Source: JANWHF01 sp036276235
Lineage (GTDB): Bacteria > Planctomycetota > Phycisphaerae > Tepidisphaerales > Tepidisphaeraceae
Reading direction: 5' to 3'
NCBI GenBank assembly: GCA_036276235.1
Contig: DATBDZ010000212.1
Span: 1-29,341, forward strand
DNA length: 29,341 nt
Positions 1 through 7,489 of the stretch are shown here, in pieces. Within the stretch, counting starts at the first letter, position 1. Every line of letters begins with the position of its first letter. Below the pieces are notes generated by a model that was not told the origin of the DNA, searched no databases, and was given only the letters and a program-made list of their open reading frames with translations. The position numbers and the translations under genes were made by a program.

Positions 1-531
1 ATGCAGCCACAATTTGGCCCGGTCAAATCCGCGACCAGTTGCAGTCTTGGGAAACAGCGATTCAACGTTGAACTTCAGGAACAGCGATTTCGTCGTCGAA
101 AATCCAAGGTACGCAACGGCATCGGAAACGGAGGTGACCTCCCGCCTCAGGCCCATCGCCGTCGAGTTGGATAGACGGACGACCGTAGCCGCCATGACTG
201 GTTCGCAGGCGATCGCCTTGGCGACGCTGGCGGCGCTGGCATCCGGGGAATCGAGCTCGCGAAGCACTTGAATTGCGCCCTGCGGCAACGGCGGAATCGT
301 TTCCAGCAGCCGCTCCATCTCCTGCATCTGCCCGATGCTCATCGTGAATTCGGCGGGCGCCGGTCGAAATCTCGCGCCCAGCGGAAGTTTCTCCTGCGGC
401 AACGGCGCGGGCTCAGCTGAGGAGTGGGCGGTCGCTGCCGTCGGCTCGGGTTGATCCCACCGGTTGTAGCAGAACGGTTCCGCCTTGCGTGCGGCGAACC
501 AATCGCACAATCTTTTCAGGAAACTTGCCAT
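1..531 (-). CDS. HDOD domain protein, N-terminal part (runs off the left edge)
   Basis: The 177 visible residues begin MASFLKRLCDWFAARKAEPF. A Pro/Ala-rich linker covers roughly residues 18-65 and the start of an HDOD domain follows from about residue 80. The family pattern is clear: LPPLP-type entry (IPPLPQGAIQVLREL), then a helix with DASAASVAKAIACEPVMAA, then VVRLSNSTAMGL, then VTSVSDAVAYLGFSTTKSL. HDOD domains are catalytically dead relatives of HD phosphohydrolases and usually act in signalling or regulation, often joined to GGDEF, EAL or kinase modules. Any C-terminal module lies outside the window. The gene is the last in a leftward run after a glycosyltransferase, but two small hairpins in the 137-nt spacer may separate it from that unit. 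The start is the ATG whose complement is at 529-531. The HDOD call is firm; the role is unknown. Confidence 0.85.
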   Translation of the reverse strand, partial: MASFLKRLCDWFAARKAEPFCYNRWDQPEPTAATAHSSAEPAPLPQEKLPLGARFRPAPAEFTMSIGQMQEMERLLETIPPLPQGAIQVLRELDSPDASAASVAKAIACEPVMAATVVRLSNSTAMGLRREVTSVSDAVAYLGFSTTKSLFLKFNVESLFPKTATGRGFDRAKLWLH

Positions 532-627
532 GACGACATCTTCAAATCGCGCAGATCAAATGAATTGCGCAGACAATCCGGGCTAGCCGTCATATCGGTA
601 AATAACGAGTACTGGTTCAGCGGAAGT

Positions 628-660
628 CCGGGAAAACCGGCGATATTGAAGCACTTCAAT
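628..660 (-). terminator. Possible terminator hairpins after the GT4 gene
   Basis: Two small perfect stems lie just past the TGA of the leftward glycosyltransferase gene (669-671). One is ATTGAAG/CTTCAAT at 645-660 with a 2-nt loop; the other is CCGG-GAAAA-CCGG at 628-640. Read on the minus strand, the second has four T residues in its loop but no T run after it, so intrinsic termination is only a possibility. The rest of 532-668 shows nothing recognisable. Confidence 0.35.
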
Positions 661-668
661 GGCGCGGA

Positions 669-1868
669 TCAGCCGAGAATCGCGTCGAACTTTGGCAGCA
701 CTTTCCCATCGCAATACGCCTCGCGAAATGCCGATTTCGCATTTTTCGCCAACCGCTGCACTTCTTCCATTCCGCTCGCCCATTCCCGAATCACTCGTAC
801 GAATTCATCGACGTGTCCTGGCCGCACGCTTGCGCCGCAGCAGAAGCGGGCAATCGCCTCATCGACATTGCTATGTGGCGGGCCGACATAAAGAATTGGC
901 AGTCCCATCGCCAGGCAAGCGTGCAATTTGCTCGGGCTCATGACGCCGGCCATCTGGTTTTCCAGAGTGATGAGCGCTGCGTCTGCAGTTCGCATCACCT
1001 CGGCCACCCGCTCGCGCGGCACGTAGTCTTCTAAAATGATGTTGTTCAGCGCATTGGCACGGCACTCCGATCGAATCCACTCCCGCTTTGCGCCTCCCCC
1101 TACGAAGAGAAACGCAACCGGATCATCGCGCAATTGCTTTGCGGCGTCGATCAGCGTCTGAAACTCGTGCCCGTAGCCGGCGTTTCCCAGATAGAGCAGG
1201 ACAAACTTTCCGCGAAGGGCGGCAGCCGTCGGCTCAGTCCATTTTTCCTTGGGTCCCTCCAATTCAAACTGCGACGCGTCCTCCCAGTTCGCAATGACAG
1301 TCGATGCCAGTTGCCGATCGCGCGGCTTATATTGCTCGAGCAACTGGTCCATCGCGCCGTCGAGGACGATCAAATGATCCAGCCGCCGAAAGATTGCGCG
1401 ATTCATCGCGCGCATGATGCAGCTGATAAGGCCTCCCGTCTTCACCATTCCCGTCCGCTCGATCGCCTCGGGGTAGCAGTCCATGTTCCAGAGAACGATG
1501 CGCGTGCTCGGATGCAAAAGCTTGTGAAGAATCGCCGCCAAGGCGATGTAAGGCGGTGTGGTCATGGCGATGATCACATCCTGCCGCGGAAGGACCAGCG
1601 CGCAGATGAGTGTCGAGAAATAGAAAGTGCCCCAATCGATCAACCGGGTCAGGCGAGAGCGGCTGCCCAGCCGCGTGCTCCAGATGCGGCGGACATTCAC
1701 GCCGTGATCAAATGTCCGCCGATCAACCGCGCTAACATATCCCGATCGGCTCGTGAGAACGGTAACGTGATCGCCGCGAGCCGCGCGATGTTTTGCAAGC
1801 GAAGCGCATAGATGTGCGGTGGGGCTGATATCCGGCGGATAAAATTGGTTGATGAGCGTCAGCCGCAT
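669..1868 (-). CDS. Glycosyltransferase family 4 (WbuB-like)
   Basis: This 399-residue GT-B protein has the length usual for WbuB-type GT4 enzymes, which transfer a sugar from a nucleotide-sugar donor to a lipid-linked glycan at the inner face of the membrane. Residues 1-45 (MRLTLINQFYPPDISPTAHL, then a helix and VTVLTSRSGY) are the typical N-terminal Rossmann entry. KFVLLYLGNAGYGHEFQTLI at 221-240 opens the donor-binding domain, VAFLFVGGGAKREWI at 251-265 follows, and SPSKLHACLAMGLPIL at 311-326 is the nucleotide-sugar loop. Relatives usually have a Tyr-Glu pair in the Lys-Leu-Tyr-Glu-Tyr segment; here the corresponding stretch is His-Ala-Cys, so a commonly conserved acidic residue is missing. 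The gene follows the DUF2304 gene after a 137-nt spacer that contains a large palindrome. Donor and acceptor cannot be told from sequence. Confidence 0.88.
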   Translation of the reverse strand: MRLTLINQFYPPDISPTAHLCASLAKHRAARGDHVTVLTSRSGYVSAVDRRTFDHGVNVRRIWSTRLGSRSRLTRLIDWGTFYFSTLICALVLPRQDVIIAMTTPPYIALAAILHKLLHPSTRIVLWNMDCYPEAIERTGMVKTGGLISCIMRAMNRAIFRRLDHLIVLDGAMDQLLEQYKPRDRQLASTVIANWEDASQFELEGPKEKWTEPTAAALRGKFVLLYLGNAGYGHEFQTLIDAAKQLRDDPVAFLFVGGGAKREWIRSECRANALNNIILEDYVPRERVAEVMRTADAALITLENQMAGVMSPSKLHACLAMGLPILYVGPPHSNVDEAIARFCCGASVRPGHVDEFVRVIREWASGMEEVQRLAKNAKSAFREAYCDGKVLPKFDAILG

Positions 1869-1900
1869 CGGAATGGTTCACCACAAGCCCGAGAAGATGC

Positions 1901-1957
1901 GGCGGGCAGTGCCCGCCCTACGATCAAGCCTGGCGCGTAGGGCGGGCACTGCCCGCC
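1901..1957. repeat. Perfect 22-bp inverted repeat (REP-like palindrome)
   Basis: The left arm at 1901-1922 (GGCGGGCAGTGCCCGCCCTA plus CG) is perfectly complementary to the right arm at 1936-1957, with a 13-nt loop. Each arm contains a near-palindrome of its own (GGCGGGCA/TGCCCGCC), so the element can fold as one long hairpin or as two smaller ones. It sits between the DUF2304 gene and the GT4 gene, both leftward. No T run follows on either strand, so it looks more like a dispersed REP-type element than a classical terminator. Confidence 0.8.
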
Positions 1958-2005
1958 GTCTTCGTGCATTGCGGTTGTGGCGAAAGCACGTGGCCATGTT
2001 TTGGG

Positions 2006-2524
2006 CTACCGAAACTGCGATGTGCGTTCGGGAGTTCTCCGCGGCTCTCGCGTCAGCGTTGTCGGCGTATCGCTCGCCGCCGGGCGATGCTCTGGGTCGG
2101 CGAGTTTGTGCTTTTCCATCAATATTCCGACAAGCTGCGCCAGCGCGGTGATCTTCTGATCCTGAATGCTGACGATCGCCAGCAATTCGAAAACGATGAG
2201 GAACAGGAAAACGCTGACGCCCAGAACGGCGAGCGTTGTGTAGGGAAGGCCCAGCCGCTGCGCCACCCAACCGACGCCATCCTGCCAGAAGGCGAGACCC
2301 ACCAGCGGCAGCGCGATCAGCACGCCCAGCAGGGCGTATCGTTCCTTCAGCTTATATGTGCGCAGGCGGCGTATCGCGAGGACCAGCAGTACTCCACCGA
2401 AGGCCACCAGAAACAGGCTGCGGAACAGCCGCTGCTGGGGCCTGGGCGCCGATGTGCTCCCATCCGCGGCCAACAGGAGCAGGGTGTGGAAGTTGATCAT
2501 CCCGAGTCTCATCAATGGGCACAT
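2006..2524 (-). CDS. DUF2304 domain membrane protein
   Basis: The 172-residue product is a small membrane protein of the DUF2304 type, a family often encoded beside DPM1-like family 2 glycosyltransferases, as here. Three hydrophobic helices are visible: about residues 34-54 (LFRSLFLVAFGGVLLVLAI), 62-80 (ALLGVLIALPLVGLAFW) and 95-118 (TLAVLGVSVFLFLIVFELLA). They are followed by the amphipathic segment IQDQKITALAQLVGILMEKH that closes the family, and then a polar, Arg-rich tail. The start is uncertain. ATG at 2524 and ATG at 2500 are both possible and neither has a strong Shine-Dalgarno. With either start the 5' end lies inside the frame of the upstream glycosyltransferase, an overlap of 149-173 nt, which is unusually long. 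The biochemical role of DUF2304 is unknown; a helper role in glycan lipid transfer is inferred from context. Confidence 0.8.
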   Translation of the reverse strand: MCPLMRLGMINFHTLLLLAADGSTSAPRPQQRLFRSLFLVAFGGVLLVLAIRRLRTYKLKERYALLGVLIALPLVGLAFWQDGVGWVAQRLGLPYTTLAVLGVSVFLFLIVFELLAIVSIQDQKITALAQLVGILMEKHKLADPEHRPAASDTPTTLTREPRRTPERTSQFR

Positions 2525-3284
2525 CCTGGCCCGAGCCGACTTTCCCGCTGGGCCACGGCTCGCGGGCCAGATCCAGCATCAGGCACACCGCCACCTTCAG
2601 CACGTAGAAGACGCCGGTGAACAATCCGATGCTGCTTCGTCCGGCGCGGCGATGGCGCATCTTCACCGGAATCTCGGCCACCGCAAACCCCGCGCGCTTC
2701 AGCAGCAGAATGACTTCCGGCTCCGGATAATCTTCCGGATACCAGTGGGCAAAGGCGCGAATGACCCGTCGATTGGCGGCGCGAAACCCGCTCGTGCAGT
2801 CGGTCATCCGCTGGCCGGCGAGCGTGCGGATCAGCATCTGCAAGACCCATGCGCCGAATTTGCGCACCATCGTCTGCCGATATTTGCTGGCCAGCATGAA
2901 GCGTGATCCGACGATCAGGTCGGCATCGCCTTCCAGCAGATTTTCCACCAGCCGCCGAACTTCCGCCGGCCGATGCTGGCCATCGCCGTCCACCTGCACG
3001 GCAACTTCATATCCATGCAGCGACGCATACCGATAACCGGTCTGCATTGCGCCGCCGATGCCCAAATTGAACGGCAGGCTCACAACCGGCACATCGGTCG
3101 GCACCTGCTGCACGGTATCGTCGGTCGACCCATCATCGACGACCAAAACATCAAATTCCGGCAGCGCCCGCCGCAACCGCTGCACAACTTTGCGGACCGA
3201 GGCGCCTTCATTGAAAACCGGAACGATGGCAAGGCATCGGCATGGAAGCGGGGAACGCTGGCTGTGAGTGAACCGGCGAGGCAT
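2352..3284 (-). CDS. Glycosyltransferase family 2, DPM1/dolichyl-phosphate mannosyltransferase-like
   Basis: This GT-A enzyme probably makes a polyprenyl-phosphate sugar at the cytoplasmic membrane. The family motifs are complete: LAIVPVFNEGASVRKVV at about 18-34, FDVLVVDDGSTDDT at 44-57, LPFNLGIGGAMQTGYRYA, the catalytic metal-binding VQVDGDGQHRPAEV near 96-109, DLIVGSRF, TDCTSGFRAANRRVI and the basic RHRRAGRSSIG segment. Members normally end soon after the last helix, which here is VFYVLKVAVCLMLDLARE, at about residue 243. The remaining roughly 65 residues are Pro/Gly-rich, look unlike any domain and overlap the start of the DUF2304 gene in another frame. The tail may therefore reflect a lost stop codon or a frameshift. 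ATG at 3284 is the first start before the conserved core. Confidence 0.88.
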   Translation of the reverse strand: MPRRFTHSQRSPLPCRCLAIVPVFNEGASVRKVVQRLRRALPEFDVLVVDDGSTDDTVQQVPTDVPVVSLPFNLGIGGAMQTGYRYASLHGYEVAVQVDGDGQHRPAEVRRLVENLLEGDADLIVGSRFMLASKYRQTMVRKFGAWVLQMLIRTLAGQRMTDCTSGFRAANRRVIRAFAHWYPEDYPEPEVILLLKRAGFAVAEIPVKMRHRRAGRSSIGLFTGVFYVLKVAVCLMLDLAREPWPSGKVGSGQDVPIDETRDDQLPHPAPVGRGWEHIGAQAPAAAVPQPVSGGLRWSTAGPRDTPPAHI

Positions 3285-3389
3285 AGTAGTTCGGCGTTCT
3301 CAGCGAACCCGACAGGACACTTTAGCAATCAAGAGACAAATGGGGAAGGTGTGTAAACCGGTTGACGTGAATTTGATTGAGACCGGATA

Positions 3390-3477
3390 AATTTGAGGAT
3401 GGAGGATGGAGAATAGAGGATGGCGAGTTACCGGGATTTCCGCTCTATCCTCCATCCTCAATTCTCCATCCTCAAAT
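3390..3477. repeat. Heptad-repeat hairpin A
   Basis: The left arm is built of 7-nt units related to GATGGAG (3391-3425: ATTTGAG, GATGGAG, GATGGAG, AATAGAG, GATGGCG). The right arm at 3443-3477 carries the inverted units (CTCTATC, CTCCATC, CTCAATT, CTCCATC, CTCAAAT). The outer 15 nt, AATTTGAGGATGGAG, are perfectly complementary to the end of the right arm. The element fills the spacer between two leftward glycosyltransferase genes, and its right arm ends 8 nt before the stop codon of the upstream one. It shares its architecture but not its sequence with elements at 4431, 6517 and 17973. Confidence 0.8.
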
Positions 3478-3485
3478 TGGTCCAC

Positions 3486-4424
3486 TCACGTTCCCGCACC
3501 TGTTGCCACCTGTGCCGGCGTTGGTTGCGCGAACTTGCGCTTCCACCAGTGATAAATCTTCACGGCCCAGCGCGGGACGAAGAACGGAACGTATTGCATC
3601 AGCAAAAGATAAACCCGTTTGCCAAACGGTCCGTATCGGTAAAGCGTGAACCAGACCGCTTTCCAGTAGCGATCTGATTTCATGGCGAAGATGACGCCGC
3701 GGCGGGTCGTTACCAGCGGCTCGGTGAGAATGTGGTTGTACAAAACGCTGCCGGTTGAGATCACCGGCTTGTAGCCGGCGCGGGCGGCGCGAAACACGAA
3801 ATCGCTGTCGGCGTGATATTGCGGCATGTGCTCGCGATCGTAAAAGCCGATCTCCTCGAACACCTTGCGCGGAATGAGCACGCCGTTGCCGCACATCGTC
3901 GCCACCGGGTACGGATTCGGCACCGTGTCCTTAATGTCGTCCCAGCGCAGCTCGGCGTAATTCAGGCGGAAAAGATCGTACCCGCGAAAGACCGGCGAGG
4001 TGCCGACCGACCAGATTCTCCCGTGATCGGTCTGGTGCATCAGGCGGCAGCCGACGATGTACTTGGGATCCTGCTTGGCGATCCGCACCATCTCGCTCAG
4101 AAAATCCGGCTCCATATGGCAATCATCATTGATCGTCAGGATGTAGTCGGCCCCCAGGTCGAGCGCCCGCTTGGTGGCGACGTTGGTCCCGCCCGACCAC
4201 CAGAGATTCCCGTCGCCGCGCGAGAGATCGACGTCGGGGAAATTCATCTTGATGTTGACGTAGGTGTTATCGGATGACCCATCATCGCAGATCGCCACCC
4301 GTTTGTTGGGATAAGTGATCTTCGGGAATTGGCGCAGAAAGTTCAGCGTCATGTCGCACCGGTTAAAAACCGGCACAACCGCGTAGACGAGGGGGAATTC
4401 AGAGCTTTGAACGTTTGCAGACAT
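3486..4424 (-). CDS. Glycosyltransferase family 2
   Basis: The 312-residue protein is a GT-A fold family 2 glycosyltransferase of the rhamnosyl/galactofuranosyl-like kind. Visible motifs are YAVVPVFNRCDMTLNFL at 14-30, VAICDDGSSDNTY at 43-55, GDGNLWWSGGTNVATKRAL near 70-88, the metal-binding DYILTINDDCHMEPDFL at 93-109, GNGVLIPRKVFEEIGFYD near 180-197, and HADSDFVFRAARAGY, where the acidic pair is the likely catalytic-base region. The GNLWWSGG signature is typical of the rhamnosyltransferase-like subgroup. A basic, aromatic C-terminus (YHWWKRKF) suggests membrane association. The start ATG at 4424 fits a normal N-terminus. Heptad-repeat hairpins lie on both sides. The enzyme probably adds a sugar to the surface polysaccharide; linkage and donor are not readable. 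Confidence 0.88.
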   Translation of the reverse strand: MSANVQSSEFPLVYAVVPVFNRCDMTLNFLRQFPKITYPNKRVAICDDGSSDNTYVNIKMNFPDVDLSRGDGNLWWSGGTNVATKRALDLGADYILTINDDCHMEPDFLSEMVRIAKQDPKYIVGCRLMHQTDHGRIWSVGTSPVFRGYDLFRLNYAELRWDDIKDTVPNPYPVATMCGNGVLIPRKVFEEIGFYDREHMPQYHADSDFVFRAARAGYKPVISTGSVLYNHILTEPLVTTRRGVIFAMKSDRYWKAVWFTLYRYGPFGKRVYLLLMQYVPFFVPRWAVKIYHWWKRKFAQPTPAQVATGAGT

Positions 4425-4430
4425 AATTCA

Positions 4431-4533
4431 GTAAATGAAGAGTTAAGAGTGAAGAATGAAGAGTGAACTGGCGGAATTTCGCGTATCGGGCCGAATGACA
4501 TCCTTCATTCTTCGCTCTTCATTCTTCACTTAC
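4431..4533. repeat. Heptad-repeat hairpin B
   Basis: The left arm carries 7-nt units TGAAGAG, TTAAGAG, TGAAGAA, TGAAGAG at 4436-4463. The right arm at 4502-4533 carries CCTTCAT, TCTTCGC, TCTTCAT, TCTTCAC and closes with TTAC, which pairs with GTAA at 4431. About 28 of 32 positions pair, some as G-T. The right arm contains the stop codon of the leftward GT4-GT2 fusion gene (4530-4532), so the element abuts the coding sequence directly and could act as a 3' mRNA structure. Confidence 0.8.
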
Positions 4534-6470
4534 CTCGCAAGGTGATACCACAATCGCGTTCCCGCGTCCTGCCATTTCATGGGGAGGACGCGCGCGGCTC
4601 GCTTGATGACCGGCTCAATCCGCCGCATCAGGCGGACTTTCACTGAGCGCTCGCTGGTGGCGCTGTAATAATCGAACATGCCCGCTTTGGCGGCCTGGCG
4701 GTTGGCTTCGGTGGTGATTGACGCGGTGTCGCAGTCGGCCAGCGTTCGCCGCAGCATCAACAGCCGGCCCGCATGTCGCGCTTCGCGCAACAGTTCCCAT
4801 CGCCATTCTGATCCATCGGAAGCGCGGCTCAGGCCAGCGGGCCATTGCTCCATCACGCGCGGGTTGAAGAAAAGCGTTTCCGGATAGAGATATCCCTCGA
4901 TCTTCCAGAGATCATCGCCGGTCAGGCGCATGCGGCAGATGCCCATGAAGTGGTCACCGCGAAATTGCATGCTCTCGCCCAGGTACGCCGCCTTGTCCGA
5001 ATCCTGCAGATATCCCCAGGCAAGGGAAGTCATTGCCGTCGGCTTGAAGCGATTGCCTTCGAGCATTTCGCCGACGAGATCGAGATTGTGTCGTTTGGCA
5101 AAATCGGCCAGGTCGTCGTAGGTGCCCGGCCGATGCGCGCCCGGCTCCTCGCAGATGACGCCCGCCGAATCCAGGAATTCCTTCACATTGTCCTGTAACT
5201 GGCAATCCATCACACATCGGATAACCAGATCGGGGTAGCCGGTGATGAGCAGGCTTTCGATGGTGCGCGTCAGATCGTTGCCGTTCTGGACGAGGCGCAC
5301 GCTGACGCCGATGCGCGGGCGCCGGACGCTTCCCGGAGCATGATGCCCCCAGGCGAAGCGATCGCGCGATTGGCGGAGGACCTCGATCATCCGCCGCGCT
5401 GAATCATCCCAGTTGAATCGAGCGGCGATCGCCGGGCCATCGTTGGACAGCTTCTGGCGCAGGTCGGCATCTTCCTGAACGCGTCGAATCTGGCGGACCA
5501 GGTCGGCCGAGCTGCTCGCATCGAAATAGAGGGCATTATCCCCGACAATCTCGTGGAGCACGGGAAGATCCGAAGCAATCAGCGGCGATCGGCAGGCCAT
5601 CGCCTCGACGGCCGGCATGCAAAAGCCTTCAAAGGTGGTGGGAAGCACCGTCGCCAACCCATGACGGTAAAGATAGCGCAACTCCGGCGCGGGAAGATCG
5701 GTGAAAATCGTGCATACATCCTGCAACCCGCGAGCGGCAATCTCCTTGGTCAACGGATAGCCGCCCGCAAGCTCAAATCCGCAAAAGACGATCGGCGGGC
5801 AGTTCCCCTCCGATTTCATCTGCACCGCTGCGTCAAGCAGAAGTTGATGGTTTTTGTGCTTATAGCAGTTTGCCGGATAAAACAGGAACCCTTCCGGAAG
5901 CGGCTGGCGATTCCAGCATCCTTCGCCTGCGGCTGCTGCCGTCAGTTCGGCTTGCGGCGCGTTGGGCACCACCTCGATCTTGCGCGGATCAGTCTGAAAC
6001 TTCTCGACGAACGTCTGTTTGCAAAATTGCGAGATCGTGACCAGCGTCGTCGCGGCGCGGCAAATCTCCGGATACACCTCAAACCGGCCGATCAAATCCG
6101 CCCGGCTGAAATTATCCGGCAGATATTGCTCTTGGATGTCGTGCAGCAGCGCGACGGTGGGGCGGTCGTAGAGGCGCGGATTGAGATTATTCAGCGGGCC
6201 AAAGTAGACATCGAACTCCTGGCGGTAGCCATAAATCTGCCCTTCATCGACGACGCGCGCCACCCGCACGCGCGAATCCGGTGCGCTGCCGGCCGGCTCG
6301 CCGCACGATTCGAGAATCTGGTGAATGAGCTTCAGCCCCTCCAGGTGCGCGAAGATCACATACCGATTGGTCTCATCGACGCGCAGCATCGCGCTGAACA
6401 ACCCGGCGAACGCATACCGCGCCCCGCCACCTTCTATCCGCAATGGAAATGCATTGATTCCGATACGCAT
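4530..6470 (-). CDS. Two-domain glycosyltransferase: GT4 fused to a degenerate GT2-like domain
   Basis: Residues 1 to about 370 form a GT4 (GT-B) enzyme. It begins MRIGINAFPLRIEGGGARYA, has VALLHDIQEQYLPDNFS in the acceptor domain, VVPNAP near 168-173, FLFYPANCYKHKNHQLLLDA at about 195-214, and the catalytic E-x7-E motif EGFCMPAVE (Glu281, Glu289) followed by ACRSPLIASDLPVLHEIVG. From about residue 385 a second module starts like a family 2 enzyme (RIGVSVRLVQNGNDLTRTIESLL), but the usual Asp-Asp-Gly-Ser is replaced by Met-Asp-Cys-Gln and no clear DxD follows, so it may be inactive. The frame extends upstream to a GTG at 6491; I chose ATG 6470 because RIGINAFPL is the conserved family start. 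The gene heads the leftward glycan block and diverges from the exporter permease. Confidence 0.85.
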   Translation of the reverse strand: MRIGINAFPLRIEGGGARYAFAGLFSAMLRVDETNRYVIFAHLEGLKLIHQILESCGEPAGSAPDSRVRVARVVDEGQIYGYRQEFDVYFGPLNNLNPRLYDRPTVALLHDIQEQYLPDNFSRADLIGRFEVYPEICRAATTLVTISQFCKQTFVEKFQTDPRKIEVVPNAPQAELTAAAAGEGCWNRQPLPEGFLFYPANCYKHKNHQLLLDAAVQMKSEGNCPPIVFCGFELAGGYPLTKEIAARGLQDVCTIFTDLPAPELRYLYRHGLATVLPTTFEGFCMPAVEAMACRSPLIASDLPVLHEIVGDNALYFDASSSADLVRQIRRVQEDADLRQKLSNDGPAIAARFNWDDSARRMIEVLRQSRDRFAWGHHAPGSVRRPRIGVSVRLVQNGNDLTRTIESLLITGYPDLVIRCVMDCQLQDNVKEFLDSAGVICEEPGAHRPGTYDDLADFAKRHNLDLVGEMLEGNRFKPTAMTSLAWGYLQDSDKAAYLGESMQFRGDHFMGICRMRLTGDDLWKIEGYLYPETLFFNPRVMEQWPAGLSRASDGSEWRWELLREARHAGRLLMLRRTLADCDTASITTEANRQAAKAGMFDYYSATSERSVKVRLMRRIEPVIKRAARVLPMKWQDAGTRLWYHLAR

Positions 6471-6516
6471 CAGGACCAGCCTATCATTCACAGCCGAAGC
6501 GAATTTTCAACTTGCG

Positions 6517-6610
6517 AATTAACAGTTGCCAGTTCTCAGTTGCCAGTTGCCAGCAATAACTGCTGCAATTGCGTTTTGTGCTACTGGCAACTGACAACTG
6601 ACAACTAATT
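6517..6610. repeat. Heptad-repeat hairpin C
   Basis: The left arm at 6517-6557 carries AATTAA, then the heptads CAGTTGC, CAGTTCT, CAGTTGC, CAGTTGC. The right arm at 6583-6610 carries ACTGGCA, ACTGACA, ACTGACA, ACTAATT. A 23-nt stretch pairs at 21 positions and AATTA closes the outer end. The element occupies the spacer between two divergent genes, the GT4-GT2 fusion and the exporter permease, so it lies in their shared promoter and 5' leader region. Confidence 0.8.
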
Positions 6611-6679
6611 AGTCGCAACTCAATCATTTGACGTTTGCAATCGCTCGATCATTACCCGATATTTGCAAGTCTTAAGAAT

Positions 6680-7489
6680 ATGGCGGTCGTTGTCTGGAAA
6701 TATAGGCGCTTTATCTGGGCCAACGCGCTGGCCGATCTGCGGCACCGCTTCAGCGGAAGCGTGGCCGGCTACCTGTGGAATGTCTTCGTCCCGCTCGCGC
6801 AGCTCCTGGTTTTTGCGGTCATTTTTAGTGCGCTGCTGGGAAACAAGACCAGCGAGGGGCCGCAGGTGCGCTTCAGCTTCGTTATTTATCTCTGCTCCGG
6901 ATTGCTCGCGTGGAATGCATTTGCCGATACTTTGCTCCGCGCGTCAGCGTCGCTCGTTGGTAATGCCGGGTACTTAAAGAAGCTGCCGCTCCCTGAGCAA
7001 ATCTTTGTCGCTGAAGAAGCCTGCGGCGGGTTTCTTACCGCCGCCATTTCCATTTCGCTGTTCGCCCTCTTCTCCATTTTCGCGTCGCACTGGGGGCCTT
7101 TTTGGCAATGGCTGCAGGCGATTCCGCTGCTCGTGCTTTTTCTGGGGTTTGCTTACGGTCTGGGTCTGGTCCTGGCCTGCCTGAATGTTTTCTTTCGCGA
7201 CGTTCAGCCGTTCATGAATGTCGTTGTGTTGCTGTGGATGTGGCTCACTCCGGTCGTCTACTCTGAATCAGCATTCACCGATCCGAAGAATCATCATCCG
7301 ATTGTTCTGGCCATCGTTCACGTCAATCCGGCGTATTATTTCATCACCGGCTTTCAGCGGTGCTTGTGGAAGGGTCAATGGATTCCGCTGCGCACCTGGG
7401 TCATTTGCGTCGGCATTGCGCTGGTCTTTAATCTGCTCGGGGCGGCAGTGGTTCGCCGACTGCGGGCGGAAATCCGGGATGTGCTGTGA
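6680..7489 (+). CDS. wzm: Polysaccharide ABC exporter, permease subunit (Wzm-like)
   Basis: This is the membrane subunit of an ABC-2 type exporter that carries finished, lipid-linked polysaccharide across the inner membrane. From ATG 6680 the product has 269 residues, the usual size. An N-terminal amphipathic segment (WKYRRFIWANALADLRHRFS) leads into GSVAGYLWNVFVPLAQ, the Wzm/TagG signature. About six hydrophobic helices follow, including LLVFAVIFSALL, AAISISLFALFSIFA, ALVFNLLGAAVV and the VVLLWMWLTPVVYSES region. The frame continues upstream to a TTG at 6635, but neither start has a strong Shine-Dalgarno; ATG 6680 fits the family better. The ATPase gene overlaps this gene by 4 nt, which implies translational coupling. 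Reading left to right this is the first gene of the rightward operon. Confidence 0.9.
   Translation: MAVVVWKYRRFIWANALADLRHRFSGSVAGYLWNVFVPLAQLLVFAVIFSALLGNKTSEGPQVRFSFVIYLCSGLLAWNAFADTLLRASASLVGNAGYLKKLPLPEQIFVAEEACGGFLTAAISISLFALFSIFASHWGPFWQWLQAIPLLVLFLGFAYGLGLVLACLNVFFRDVQPFMNVVVLLWMWLTPVVYSESAFTDPKNHHPIVLAIVHVNPAYYFITGFQRCLWKGQWIPLRTWVICVGIALVFNLLGAAVVRRLRAEIRDVL

Noticed and set aside
3391..4529. Heptad repeats considered as CRISPR or as a tandem-repeat protein
   Set aside because: Units are only 7 nt with no spacers, arms are inverted rather than direct, and frames through them give no sensible protein.
5553..6608. 351-codon plus-strand frame opposite the GT4-GT2 fusion
   Set aside because: It is antisense to well-conserved glycosyltransferase motifs, and its C-terminus is translated heptad repeat C.
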